DNA of 64,000 bases from Rallus limicola (Eukaryota > Chordata > Aves > Gruiformes > Rallidae). The DNA is taken from assembly GCA_022605955.1 (NCBI GenBank), contig JAKCOZ010000011.1, forward strand, positions 3,220,537-3,284,536, in the 5' to 3' direction. The position numbers and the translations under genes are program-made. This document shows, piece after piece, positions 35,775 through 47,189 of this stretch (positions are counted from its first letter, which is position 1; every line of letters begins with the position of its first letter). Below the pieces are notes generated by a model. That model was not told the DNA's origin, made no database searches, and was given only the letters and a program-made list of their open reading frames with translations.

Positions 35775-36415
35775 GAAAAGGAAAAACTGATGGGATATGA
35801 GGTAAACAGCTGTAAAACTTCAGGAGAATCCTGGGATGCAGCACTGTGGGTGTGCCTTGTTCTTATACCATCCTCCTATTGCTCAACCAGCATTTGGTGG
35901 ACTTCAAAGCCAGCTGGCTCAGCACAACTGTTATTCTTTTCAACACCAAACCTGGTTTATTTCGAGTTCCTCAGCAAATTCTACTCAAAAGTTGAGTTAG
36001 CATCTGCAGGACAGCCTCTGCTGAGCCTGCTGCTTGTCACAGGCACAAAGGTATTCATGACACTGAAATCTGGGGCAGGGAAAGCTTTGCCTTGGCTTTC
36101 CCAGGGATTCCTTAAATACTGCTCCAGTTGAAGCTCTGGAAGCCCCAGAGTTGGTCAGGGAGAAGCTGTGTGGGCTTAACGGTGATTTGTCCACATCCCA
36201 TCTTCGCTTACCAGTGTCATCACACACTCACTGGGGGCTCATCATGGGATGAAGGTGATCAGGAGCATCAAACCCATCTACTATGGTCTCTTCAGAAGGG
36301 AGTGGTGCACCTGGTCCAAGACCTTCTAAAGAAGGTACAACTCTGTCCACTTTCTTGTTCTTTGCTGCCTGACCTGAGTGCTGGCTACTGAGTGGCTATG
36401 GGGATCTTTATCAGA
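35775..36415. other. Unassigned unique sequence
   Basis: No feature recognised. Confidence 0.5.
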
Positions 36416-36458
36416 TCCACAGAAGCACAGGATTGTAGGGGTTGGAAGGGACCTCCAA
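36416..36458 (-). mobile_element. Outer CR1 (type B), 3' end
   Basis: 'agaagcacaggattgtaggg', 'gttggaagggacctcca' is the terminal ~40 bases of a type B copy. It is cut at 'gggacctcca' by the next element. Confidence 0.88.
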
Positions 36459-37025
36459 TAATAGAATCAAAGAATCATAAAATGGTCTGGGTTGGAAGGG
36501 ACCCCAAGGATCACAGAGCTCCAACCCCCCTGCCACAGGCAGGGCCACCAACCTCCAGGCCTGGAGCTACACAAGGTTGCCCAGGCCCATCCAACCTGGC
36601 CTTGAACACCCCCAGGGATGGGGCACCCACCACCTCTCTGGGCAGCCCCTTCCAGTCCCTCACCACTCTCTCTGCAAAGAACTTCCCCCCAGTCTCTCCT
36701 CTAACCCTTCCCTCCTCCAGCTTCACTCCATCCCCCTTGTCCTGCCAGTCTCTGCCCTTTGAACAAGCCCATTCCCCTCCTGTTCCTCTGCTCCCTTCAG
36801 GGACGGGCAGGCTGCAATGAGGCCCCCCCGCAGCCTTCTCTTCTCCAGGCTGACCCAGCCCAGCTCCCTCAGCCTCTCTCCAGAGGGGAGCTGCTCCAGC
36901 CCTCTGAGCATCTTCATGGCTCCTCTGACCCCTCTCCAACAGTCCCACATCTTCCTTGTTTGGGGCCCCAGCTCTGGACACAGGACTCCAGCTTGGGCCT
37001 CCTGAGGGCAGAGCAGAGAGGGACA
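36459..37025 (-). mobile_element. Inner CR1, type C, inserted into a type B copy
   Basis: Complete 3' part with its own tail (ATAGAATCAAAGAATCATAA), 'gggaccccaaggatcacaga', C-terminus and thumb up to 'gcagagcagagagggacaa'. Sequence on both sides belongs to one type B element, so this is a nested insertion. Confidence 0.93.
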
Positions 37026-37134
37026 ACCAGATCATCAGATCCAACCCCCTGCCAAAGCAGGGTCCCTAGGACAGGTCACACAGGTTGGTATCCAGACAGG
37101 TCTTTAATATCTCCAGAGAAGGAGACTCCACAGA
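37026..37134 (-). mobile_element. Outer CR1 (type B), continuation
   Basis: 'agatcatcagatccaacccc', 'aaagcagggtccctaggaca' and 'ctccagagaaggagactcca' continue exactly the block expected after 36458. Confidence 0.92.
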
Positions 37135-37980
37135 GGTTAATGTCTTTCTAGTAATCGTATCGATTACGAGCAGAAATCTGCTGACCTCTTGGAAAGAAAG
37201 AAGGACAAGGCCAAAGAGCAAGCTCGGGAGGATCACACTGAGGTTACTACTACTCTTTGGTCTTCAGACTGAATAAACACTGTGAGATTTCCACAGGTTT
37301 GCTGAAGTGCTGTGTTAGTGCTAAATATTGCTGTGAAGTGGGCGAAGTGACAGTGACAATTAACTACTTAATAGATGACTGTTTGGGGTGTTTGGGTTTT
37401 TTTTTCTTCACAGACTGGGAGGTGGCGTAACAGGACTGTAATGAGCTCCTGCAGTGATTATCCTTAGCACCAGTGATTATCCTTAGCATCCTTAGCACCT
37501 GGGGAAGGGAATTTCACTGAAGAACATCATCCTTGTGTCCTGGCTTCTGGAAAGCTATGCAGGTTTGGTTTATCCATGCAAATAATGGGGGAAAACATAA
37601 TAAAATCATGGTACCCATTGGTGATCTGCTCCCACTCCTACCTACCCACACAACTTTCACAGGCAGGAAACTTGTTTCAAGTTGGAATCTGACATGGCTC
37701 TCCAAACATGGGAGCTCACCAGGTGATTTTATCTCCAACAGCAGATATTGCCTTTCAGAGAGCGAGGAACTACTGGTGCCCATTCAAGAAGTGGCTGTGC
37801 TTTTAGAAATCAAAAGTTCACCCACTGGGGCTGTTCTGAGTCAGGAGGCAGGAGCCATGGGAACCATTGTTTAGCATTTCACAGTAGAGTGGGTTGATAT
37901 TTTTTAATCAACATTTGCATGCTTTAACTTTGCTTCTACTTTATTTTTATCCATCTCCTTTCTCTTCATATTTTCAGAGG
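37135..37980. other. Unassigned unique sequence with a 19-bp tandem duplication
   Basis: CAGTGATTATCCTTAGCAC occurs at 37452-37470 and again, with the last base changed, at 37471-37489. A pyrimidine-rich stretch ending 'cttcatattttcag' at 37978 is a strong splice-acceptor-like signal directly before the GAAA array. No exon recognised. Confidence 0.6.
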
Positions 37981-38365
<385 letters not shown>

Positions 38366-39030
38366 ACTTTTTAATTAAACTTTTGAAGGAAACTGTGGTG
38401 CAAAGCTTTTCTTTATATTGCAGGAGATAAATCACTGCAAACACTGCAAAGAGCCCTGCCTACCCTACCGTCTTTGAGGCATTGTGTCAGTGCAATCAAA
38501 CCTCAGAAGTGATCTGGTGTCTAAGTTTGGCTCCAGATTGAGAGGGGGGGGGAGAGCCCCAGATGAATGTAGCTGTCACTACCAGTTTATCAGACTAAGA
38601 AACCAACCCAAGGCAACGTGAGGCTGGACATATCTTGGGTACCCCTGGCAACCATCAAGCAGGCCACAACCATCCCATCCAGACGCAACAGACCCTGTGT
38701 TTAAGCCCAAGACCTTTTGGACAGGCAGGTTGCATCTGTGTTAGTAAATCAAGGTCTTAAGGCTGACACTTTGTCACCTGAATTTCTTCAGGATGGTTCT
38801 TGCTATAATTCTTGCCCATTCTTTTACAAGTTTTTGGCAGGCCTCAGGAATTAACCTGGGCAGGGACAGCAGTCCTGGTAAGGCCACTCTGGTTTGGAGG
38901 GTATGAGAGTTTAATAAAACAGATGTGTTTCATTTGTTAAGTATGTGCATAGCCAGAATTTCCTGATGTGCAATTCAGCAGGGCTGGCTTTCTCCTAGGA
39001 AATACCTTCCTATAGGAATTGGTAGAAATT
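38366..39030. other. Unassigned unique sequence
   Basis: A G9 run lies near 38545. No other feature. Confidence 0.5.
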
Positions 39031-39074
39031 TGGACTAGAAGAAGTCCCTTCCAACCCCTAATATTCTGTGATAG
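39031..39074 (+). mobile_element. Short CR1-like 3' end
   Basis: 'ttggactagaagaagtccct', 'tccaacccctaatattctgtga' matches a CR1 3' terminus of ~44 bases. Upstream sequence is not recognisable. Confidence 0.65.
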
Positions 39075-39093
39075 CTTTGAAGATGCCACCAGC

Positions 39094-39165
39094 AGCCCCA
39101 TGTTTTTCTGGAGGCCCATGAAGATGCTGTGGCATCTTCATGGGCCTCCAGAAAAGCATGGGGCT
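39094..39165. repeat. Near-perfect hairpin: 34-bp arms, 4-base loop
   Basis: The arm at 39094-39127 is the reverse complement of 39132-39165 with a single mismatch (an A-run base against G), and the loop is TGTG. The arms are of ordinary complexity and are not part of a CR1 or microsatellite. The fold could form a transcript hairpin of pre-miRNA-like length or a DNA cruciform. It could also be a snap-back or assembly artefact. Confidence 0.95.
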
Positions 39166-39912
39166 CCCACAGGTCCTATATCCAAACCACCATCCCCACA
39201 TGGATGTCTTGGGGTGATCTCAAGTGATGCCAGGCACCTGTATTTAGGCCAAACGCTGAAGCTGGAAAAAGCAGTAAGTAATGAATAATGCAACAAGCTG
39301 AACTGAACCTTAGGTGACTAAAATGTAAGTGTCTCCTTTTGAGTTAGTTGCCCCAGGTCCTTTCTGTAATTGACTGAGAGAAATGCATTTGTGCTACTTT
39401 AGCTACATGCTTCCCTCCATTAACTGTCAAGGAGGCTGAGGCAGCAGCTCAGGAAAAAAAAGTGTCTACGTTGTGGAGGTTTTCTTCTGGTTAGACAACT
39501 CCTACTACTTACATCTTCTTGGTTTTTCCCAGAGGTGGGTGGCCCTCTGCTCTGTTCATCATCTTTATCCAAGGATCCCAGTCACTGTATGTTGTAGCCA
39601 CCACTGCACATATCAAAACCGTGGGTGTCCTCATTCTTTTTTCTTTAAACACCCAGGAAAATGAAGCTTTCTTCTGGCCCACAGTGAAAGAAATGGGTTA
39701 CTATACCAAGCAAGAAGGCATCAGTTGATAACAAGTTGTGATACCTCACCCTATCTATCTTGCTATAGTGTCACTTCAGAGATCCTGTTGCTTCTGCTCT
39801 GCTGTCACAGTGAAGGGCCAACTCTATATGGGCTGAATCAACATTATCCCAGGACTAGGCTGGAGAGCTATAAAGACCTCAAAGAGGGATATTTCAGGAT
39901 CAAACAAAGAAA
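39166..39912. other. Unassigned unique sequence
   Basis: No feature recognised. Confidence 0.5.
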
Positions 39913-39928
39913 GGGGGGGGGGGGGGGG
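39913..39928. repeat. G16 homopolymer
   Basis: Sixteen consecutive G, followed by AAAG and C5. Quadruplex-prone, and its length call is unreliable. Confidence 0.95.
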
Positions 39929-40729
39929 AAAGCCCCCTGCTCTGGACTAATGATAAAGGCATCCTCAAACCTTCCTCCAGTTGGCTCATTGAACACCACT
40001 GAACACAACAAAACAATAAAAACACTTCTTCACTGGTGCCAACGAGGGTCTCTTCATGCTTTCATGAACTTTGGGGCAGTGTTTTGGTCATCAGACTCAA
40101 TTCTCCTGTGCAGTTGGGCAGCAGTAGCCTAGACAGCAGTCGGTCCAGCTAACGGGCAAGGAGGGGAGAGATGCTCCCCTTCCATACCCATGCAAGGAAG
40201 ATCCTGAGATCTGATGGTTCACATCCTGGCCTGCTCCCCCTTGTGCAGGAGCATTTGCCTGTCAGATTAATAATGTAGTCAATGCAGCTTGTCACCATGC
40301 ATAAGGTGAGCTGTGATAAGCCCAGCATCTGATAAAGCTGTCTTCAACACTGACAGCCAGTGCAATTTCCCAGACTGTCAGCAGCAAAGGAACAAACAGA
40401 AAGGAATTTAATGGGACCCTTCCAAAGTATTTCTTGGGCTTGCTGATCCTGCCACCAGTGGGGAGGAAAGCAGGCAGGTGAAGCCCAGGATCAGTAACAG
40501 GGTACAGTGTGCAACGGCAGCCTGAAATCCCCGCGACAAAACCCTCCCATCTGTCTTTTCTCAGGCACCACTTTTGGTTGATAAGGGGCCAAGGGCTCCT
40601 GTCAAGTAACTTGGCTTTGTGTCATGCAAGATTCGGATGGAAAAACAGCTCAACGCCGTATCGACACAGATCACACTGGCTTTGTGTGGGCTGGTTAACA
40701 CATCTCCTGCCTGGCTGAGGCTGCAGAGG
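39929..40729. other. Unique sequence, partly conserved-element-like
   Basis: No repeat. The part at about 40240-40420 has clustered TAAT and GATAA motifs and no CR1 similarity. Confidence 0.4.
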
Positions 40730-40940
40730 ATCACAGAACACTTGGGTGGAAGAGAAATCTTCCCATTTCCACCATGTCCACCACCTGAGCAGGTCAGCCA
40801 TGGCGTGGGCTAACCAGATCTTGACAAGCTTCAGGGATGGAGATTCCCCCACTTTCCTGAGTGCCTGCTTCAGCGATGCACAAACTCCTGTGAAAAGGCT
40901 TTTCCTGAAGTTTCAGTCTGAACCTCCCAACATCACCTGA
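40730..40940 (-). mobile_element. Probable old, highly diverged CR1 fragment
   Basis: 'gatcacagaacacttgggtg', 'agcttcagggatggagattc' and 'cccactttcctgagtgcc' follow the order of CR1 3' segments in minus orientation, but similarity is patchy. Confidence 0.45.
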
Positions 40941-41009
40941 AAAATGGCTGGAGCCAAGGGAAGTGATGCATGGATCTGGGTATCAGTTTTGCATTAGAAG
41001 CAAAAAGGC

Positions 41010-41512
41010 ATCAGGGAACTGTTGGAGAGCAGCACAAAGGAAAGAGACCTGGGGATCCTGGGGGACACAGGATGACCATGAGCCAGCAATGTGCCCTGGT
41101 GGCCAAGAAGGCCAATGGGATCCTGGGGGTTATTAGAAGGGGGGTGGTTATTAGGTTGAGAGAGGTTCTCCACTGCCTCTACTCTGCCCTGGTGAGACCA
41201 CACCTGGAATATTATGTCCACATGGGCCCCTCAGTTCAAGAAGGACGTAGAACTCCTTGAGAGAGACCAGTGCAGGGTCACTGAGATGGAGTGGAGCCCC
41301 TTCTTCATGAGGAGAGGCTGAGGGAGCTGGGTCTTTTTAGCCTGGAGAAGAGGAGACTGAGAGGCTGTGGAGTCTCCTTCTCTGGAGACATTCAAGCCCA
41401 CCTGGATGTGCTCCTGTGTGATTTAGTCTGGGTGATCCTGCTCTGGCAGGGGGATGGGACTAGATGATCTACTGAGGTCCCTTCCAATTCCCATCATTCT
41501 GTTATTCTATGA
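41010..41512 (+). mobile_element. CR1 fragment, type F, with internal deletion
   Basis: Plus-strand copy: 'gagagcagcacaaaggaaag', 'gatgaccatgagccagcaat', 'tcatgaggagaggctgaggg', then at about 41362 it jumps from the thumb to the 3' UTR ('gctgtggagtctccttctct'). The tail is 'cattctgttattctatg'. Confidence 0.94.
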
Positions 41513-41994
41513 AAGTATAAGAATTCCAGCCTGACTTTTAAAAATCCAGTGTTTCATTCTCCCATGTCAGCAGCTCAAAATAAAATGGGAAAAGGACCCT
41601 GAAACAAAGGAACTTTTTTTTTTCCCTATTTTTTTTTTCTTTAACACGTATCTAAAAGCAGAGGGTGAGCTGCATCAGGAAGGGGAGGATCCATCTGCCA
41701 AACACCCTCAAAATCAGGCACTAAAATAAGAGGCAGATCCCCCCCCTCCCCCCTTCATTCAGTTTTCTTCCCAAATTTCCACCCCTGCTTAAACCCACCC
41801 GGGGAATCCTTAAACCAAGATGTGGGTGTACCTCCCAGCAGACCCCTCCTCTGCAAACCCTGAGTTCCCAGACCACACCACGCATTATGTCATCCTGCGA
41901 GGAGGAGCTGGGCAACTCCGCAATGACTTCTCCTTCTCCTAGTGCTTTTACTCAGTCCCCTCCTCTTTAACAGCACTGCTGAACAACCGGTGGT
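41513..41994. other. Unassigned unique sequence
   Basis: T-rich near 41612-41642, then pyrimidine-rich. A 'cattatgtcatcctgcgagg' stretch and a 'ccgcaatgacttctcc' stretch precede the GAG run. No exon recognised. Confidence 0.5.
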
Positions 41995-42031
41995 GAGGAG
42001 GAGGAGGAGGAGGAGGAGGAGGAGGAGGAGG
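41995..42031. repeat. (GAG)12 trinucleotide run
   Basis: Twelve GAG units, then GTG8 and A7: a purine-rich block upstream of the CpG-rich patch. Confidence 0.96.
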
Positions 42032-42099
42032 TGGGGGGGGGATAAAAAAAAGGAGATGAAATCAAAGAAGCCTGGCCACAGGGGAAGGGCATTAAGAAG

Positions 42100-42330
42100 A
42101 GGAGGTTGCGTGCCAGGATATCCAGCTCAGATTCCCAAGAGCGCTGTGACGCAGGGCGCGGAGCGGTTAAACCGCCTGCCTGGCCGCTGCTCACCTGCCG
42201 TGCGTAACAACCGGCTTACTCCCACTTGCAAGAAAACCCGTGTGCAGCAAAAGGTGATGTCATCCTTTCCTCCCGCTCCTGAAACCCAGCTCCTCGCCGA
42301 GCGGGGCTCGGGGCTGGTGCTATTAACAGC
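42100..42330. promoter_or_regulatory. CpG-rich patch, possible small CpG island
   Basis: I count 17 CpG dinucleotides in about 230 bases, against near-absence in surrounding unique DNA. It includes 'gagcgctgtgacgcagggcg' and 'ccgagcggggctcgg'. There is no CR1 or microsatellite inside it. It could mark an unmethylated promoter or enhancer, or a recently CpG-rich insertion. No clear TATA box, initiator or following first exon was identified, and the direction is unknown. Confidence 0.35.
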
Positions 42331-42365
42331 ATCTTCTGACACAGCCTGTGCCCTGACAATTCTTT

Positions 42366-42900
42366 CTTGCTTTTTTTTTTTCTTCGATTATTTTAATTTT
42401 TTTATAATTTTCTTTAAAAAATTATTTTCCTTTTTAAATTATTTCCTTTTTGCTATTAATTTATTTTTTATTATTTCTTCTTTCTATTATTTTCTTATTA
42501 TTTCCTTTTTCTATTTTTAAATTATTTCTTTTTTCTATTATTTTCTTTTAAAAATTATTTTCCTTTTTTATTATTTCCTTTTTTCTATTAATTTCTTTTT
42601 TATTATTTCTTTTTTCTCTTATTTTCTTTTTTATTATTTCCTTTTTTCTATTATTTTTAAATTATTTCTTTTTTTCTATTATTTACTTTTTTATTATTTC
42701 CTTTTTCTATTATTTTTTAATTATTTCTTTTTTCTATTACTTTCTTTTTTATTATTTCCTTTTTTCTATTAATTTTTTATTATTTCTTTTTTCTATTACT
42801 TTCTTTTATATTATTTTTTTAAAATTAATTTCCTCTTTATTATTTTTAATTACTCTTCTAAAATTTATTTTCTCTTCTTTACTATTTCCCTTTAAATAAT
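42366..42900. repeat. T-rich degenerate minisatellite, G-free for 451 bases
   Basis: Built from repeated TTTTTATTATTTCC and TTTTTTCTATTATTT phrases in loosely alternating order with higher-order spacing of roughly 50-60 bases. From 42453 to 42903 the + strand contains no G at all. It lies directly between the CpG-rich patch and the (AAT)n block. Confidence 0.95.
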
Positions 42901-42945
42901 TATGATAATAATAATAACAACAATAATAATAATAATAATTATGAC
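42897..42945. repeat. (AAT)n block, left arm
   Basis: 'aataattatgataataataa' and further AAT/AAC triplets, about 48 bases. It is complementary to the ATT block at 43056-43171. Confidence 0.93.
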
Positions 42946-43014
42946 TCACCAGATTTCAATGGAAAGGGTTGCATTTTAAAGAGGGGAGGGGGGTGGAAGC
43001 CCATCCAGACTTAG

Positions 43015-43055
43015 GAATTAGCAATGAAATTGCTAATGAATTAGCAATGAAATTG
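43015..43055. repeat. Two direct copies of an 18-bp motif
   Basis: GAATTAGCAATGAAATTG occurs at 43015-43032 and at 43038-43055, inside the spacer between the AAT and ATT blocks. Confidence 0.95.
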
Positions 43056-43124
43056 AGGCATTATTATTGTTATTATTATTGATATTGTTGCTGCTGTTGT
43101 TATTCTTCTTGTTGTTGTTATTGG

Positions 43125-43172
<48 letters not shown>
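43056..43172. repeat. (ATT)n / (GTT)n block, right arm
   Basis: Triplet-repeat sequence with ATT, GTT and CTT units, ending in a nearly pure run of about 14 ATT units (43131-43172). Confidence 0.95.
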
Positions 43173-43173
<1 letters not shown>

Positions 43174-43687
43174 TCCCACTCCACTTTCCTCTTTTTGCTG
43201 CCCAGTGACCAGGCTCCTGAGAATCAGGTTTGATTAAATTTCTACCCTGAGCAGCTTCCCCAGGAGTCCACATAATTTATGTAAATACAAGAGATAAGAA
43301 ACGAGGGGGAATCACAAGAAAAATGGAGCATTAAGCTGCCAAGATCCATTAAATTCTCCATCACCCTTCTCGGAATCTCAATGTTCAGCCACGCCGCCTC
43401 CATGGGTCCCACCCCCCTCTCAACCACCCTCCATCCCCCCACCACAGCAGCACGGATCAAATTAACACTCATCTGGCTGAGGAAATCCACAGGATCGCTC
43501 CTACCTCCTGGGGAACATTTGGGTTTAGCCCTGCCTGCAATGAATCAGCACCCGTCTGAAAAGCAGGTGGTGCAGGTGGTTGCAGGGATCTTGCTGAACT
43601 GAAAGCTGAGCTGCTGGAGTTCCCTCCAGGCAGAGCCAGCGCCAGGCACGTCCCAATGTATGGAAGTACTCACGGGTAAAGATCGTA
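43173..43687. other. Unassigned unique sequence
   Basis: No feature recognised. Confidence 0.5.
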
Positions 43688-45355
43688 AAATCACAGAACC
43701 TCAGAGTCCTCTGGGTGGGAAGGGACCTCAAAGGCCCCCAGTGCTACCCCTGCTATAGGCAGGAACACCTCACACTAGCCCAGGGTGCCCAAAGCCCCAT
43801 CCAACCTGGCCTCAAACCCTGCCAGGGATCCCAGCACAGCCACAGCTTCTCTGGGCACCCTGTGCCAGGGCCTCCCCCCTCCCTGGGAAGGATTTCTGCT
43901 TCCCAGCTCCTCTCCAGCAGCTGAAGGCCATTCCCTTGGGCCTGGCCCTCCCTGACCGCTGGCTCTCCCTATCCTCGGCACCAGCCCCTCTCCACCTCTC
44001 CTGGAGTCCCTCGAGGGGCTACAAGGCGCTCTAAGTTCTGCCCAGATCCTTCTCTTTCCCAGGTTGAACAACCTTGTCTCTTGCAGCCTGTCTCCATGGC
44101 AGAGGTTCTCCAGCCCTCTCATCATCTCTGTGGCCTCCTCGGGACTGACTCCAACAACTCTGTGTCCTTCTTATCCTGGGGACCCCTGAGCTGGAGGCAG
44201 CACTGCAGGGGGGTCTCCTCAGAGCAGAGCAGAGGGGCAGAATCCCCCTCACCTTGAGCTGCTGGTCCCACTGCTTTTAGGGTAGCTCAGGACAAGGCTG
44301 GCTCTCTCAGCTCCCAGAGCACATTACCAGCTCGTGTTGAGCTTTTCATCAACCAACACTCACAGGTCCTTCTTTAGTAAGTATGTGAAACAACATCGGT
44401 CCCAATACTGACCCCAGAGCCATTGACCTCAACTCTCTGAGCACAACCATGCAGACAATTCCTTATCCTCTGAATGCTTCATCTGCCGAATCCACAGCTC
44501 TCCCATTTAGATCTCATGTGGACGTCATGCAGGACAATGTCAAATGCTTTACACAAGTCCAGGTAGATGATGTCACACGCTCTTTCCTTATTCACCAACA
44601 CTGTAACCCCATCACAGAAGACCACCAAATTTGTCAGGCACAATTTGCCCTCAGTGACACTATTTTGGCTGTCACCAATCACCTCCGTACTTTCTATGTG
44701 CCCTAGCAGAGTCTCCAGGAGGAGCTGCACCATGATCTTGCCAGGCACAGAGGTGAGACTGGGCCTGTAGTTCCCTGGGTCTTCCTTTTTAATGCTTTTT
44801 TAATGGGGGGGGGGTTGTTTCTCCTTTTCCAGTCAGCAGGAACTTCACCAGATCGCCACCGTTTATCAGATACAACAGACAGTTGCTTAGCAACTTAATC
44901 TGGCAGTTTTAGCAGGACCTGAGGATGCATCTCATCAGATCCCCTGGACTTGTGCACCTTCAGGCTCCTTAGATGGCCTCAAACCTAAGCTTTTCCTACA
45001 GAGGGTGATTCTTCATTCTCCCAGCCCCTGCCTTTGCCTTCTGGCCCTTGGGTGGTGTGGTTGCTCACCCTCCTTTCTGCCCTGAGGATCTGGAACTCCA
45101 CCATTTCATGGTCACTGCAGCCAAGTCTGCCTTGGAGCTTCATGTTCCACACCAGCCCCTCTTTCTAGTTAGTGACAACAAGGTCCTCCATGGCATTATC
45201 ATCAACACACTCCAGGAACCTCCTGGATTGCTTGTGACTTATTATGTTGTCCTATCCACATGTTATCGGGGTCGTTGAGGTTCTCCATCTGCTCCTATCT
45301 TTCTACAGCCTCACCTGTACAGTCTTCCTTGTTGGGTGGCCTGTAGCAGATAAGC
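43688..45355 (-). mobile_element. Long CR1 copy, type D, internally deleted
   Basis: Minus-strand copy, 1.67 kb. From its 3' end (left): tail AAAATCACAGAACCTCAGAG, type D block, thumb, a deletion at about 44375 that removes the palm motif with the double aspartate, RT motif A region (44480-44590), RT N-terminus, a deletion at about 45045 of linker sequence, then endonuclease scraps up to 'ggcctgtagcagat' near 45345. A C10 run and other lesions break the frame. It belongs to the same subfamily as 30436-32740. Confidence 0.95.
44479..44748 (-). pseudogene. CR1 reverse-transcriptase remnant with motif A
   Basis: An 89-codon open segment reads the RT fingers and palm start: P-G-K-I-M, C-L-T-N-L and the motif A block Y-L-D-L-C-K-A-F-D, which supplies one catalytic Asp in active elements. 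The downstream catalytic double-Asp motif is absent because of the deletion near 44375. Non-functional. Confidence 0.9.
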
Positions 45356-47189
45356 AAGGCTAATCCATTTCTGGATATTTTGGAGACCCTCTGCAATCCT
45401 TTGTGGTGCACCCACGCTGTCAACTAACAGAGGGCTATCCTGAGCCCACTGTCACCACTGAAGCTTTCCCAAAACAAGCTCTTCAACCCAAAAACCCTGG
45501 AAAGCTGTGCCAGGAAGGAGAAAGAATAAGGTCAACTGCCTGTTGCCCTTCTTCATGCAGGCTCTCATCTTGCTGAGTTTAAACCCCTTCTCCAGGCCTT
45601 TATTACTTAGTTCTGTAGGTAGGGCTTCACAGCCAGCAAACATGCCCATGAAACACTGACAAGATGTTGGCACTAAAGCTCAGCAGCCTATCTCATTAAA
45701 CTGTTCCTAGCACTGCTTGGGTCTGCACCAAGAAGCAAAGACCAAAACCAAATCCTGAGGTTGGTTTGCGATGTGGCCTGGATGGGGAACAGTTCCCAGT
45801 TGTGCAGGTTGGATGGAAACAGTCTGTTATGAGAAAGATGCAATTGCAATGGGGACAGGAGACATGACAGCAAGTGCCTGGATGGATTGGGCTATGGGGC
45901 AGAAAACACATCTGGAAAGCCATTCCTAAGGTGTGCAACCATCTGGTCAGTGCCATCCCAGGCATGGGGCAGCTGCCTATGTGTGCACACACACATGCCA
46001 ACCACCCCCACCTGCTCCCACACTGGGCTGAGCTCGGTTTGTGGATGATGGTCACTATGGTCACAAGGTCTTCAATCAACAGTGGTGCTGGAACCTGCTT
46101 TCACAAACATCAGCTGGGACCACTACTGAAGGCACTAGGAGCCTTGGAACTGGCTGTGCTGTCTGGAAGTCACTCAGATCCACACACCTTCTCTTACACA
46201 CTTCCTCCTGCTGCCCTGGGATTTTCAGTCCTGCACAGGAAGCACAGTTAACCCCAGAAATACCTATCTTTCCTTCTCCAAAGGTCTTTTTTATTTAAGT
46301 TTAGAGCTCGTGGGCTGCACTTGAGTTGCTGTTCTTAGCAGGTCTGATAGCCAAAAATACCTCTTCAACAGACACAGAGACTCTCCAACAACAGTATCAT
46401 TTTAGGATGCTGGAGCTTGAGGAAAAATATCACAACTCCTGAGTGGTGATAAAGTCCCAAGAGCAGAAGCCATCAGGTGTCACTCAGCCCTGTCCCTAGC
46501 CTGGATGCTGCAGTATCACCCTGGGTGTTTCTGCTTACAGTGCAAAACTCCACAGAGTCAATCCTTGCTGCCTGTGCCCAGGGCACAATTAACTACTCCA
46601 ATAATCAAATATCAACTTATAGATCTTTCAATACTCATCCAGGATCGAGATCTAATTAAGGCTACAAATGAGTTAATCATGTGTGATGAAGTCTTCTAAG
46701 AAAACTATACCCCAGACTTACATTCTGCCTGAGCTGCAGGTATTTCTGACAAAGCCCCAAAGCAGCAGCTAAAATAATGAAGATTAGATGGAGGGATAGG
46801 TATGAAGAGGCCAAAACTGCACAGGTTTCAGAGAAGAAGGCTACCTATGATCTGCAACTTGGAGTGCTGACTTGTTTGAGACAAATGTGCTTTGACAGCT
46901 TCTCTTTAAATACCTCATAATTTTGAAAACCACTTTGCCCCAGCACTCAGTGACCAGCAACTAAGAGAGACCTACTGAGTGCCTCCCTTTGCTTGAGGAA
47001 AACATCTAGTCTTGAGCTGCAGGCAAATGAAACACCCTACCAAGACCACTCTTGACCACAGCCAAAAAAAAAAAAAGGCCAAAGAGAACTGACAAACTGA
47101 TTGAACTTCCAAACCAAGAATGGGAACAACACAGCCCAGTCTGAAGCACCCTGTAAATAATATGTGTGCCTGACATTTAAGAGGCTTTG
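45356..47189. other. Unassigned unique sequence
   Basis: No CR1 or exon recognised. A 125-codon open frame at 45874-46251 (+) and a 127-codon frame opposite it lack domains. An A13 run lies near 47064. Confidence 0.45.

Noticed and set aside
36511..37044. 177-codon minus-strand frame as a host gene
   Set aside because: It is the sense frame of the nested type C CR1, not a host gene.
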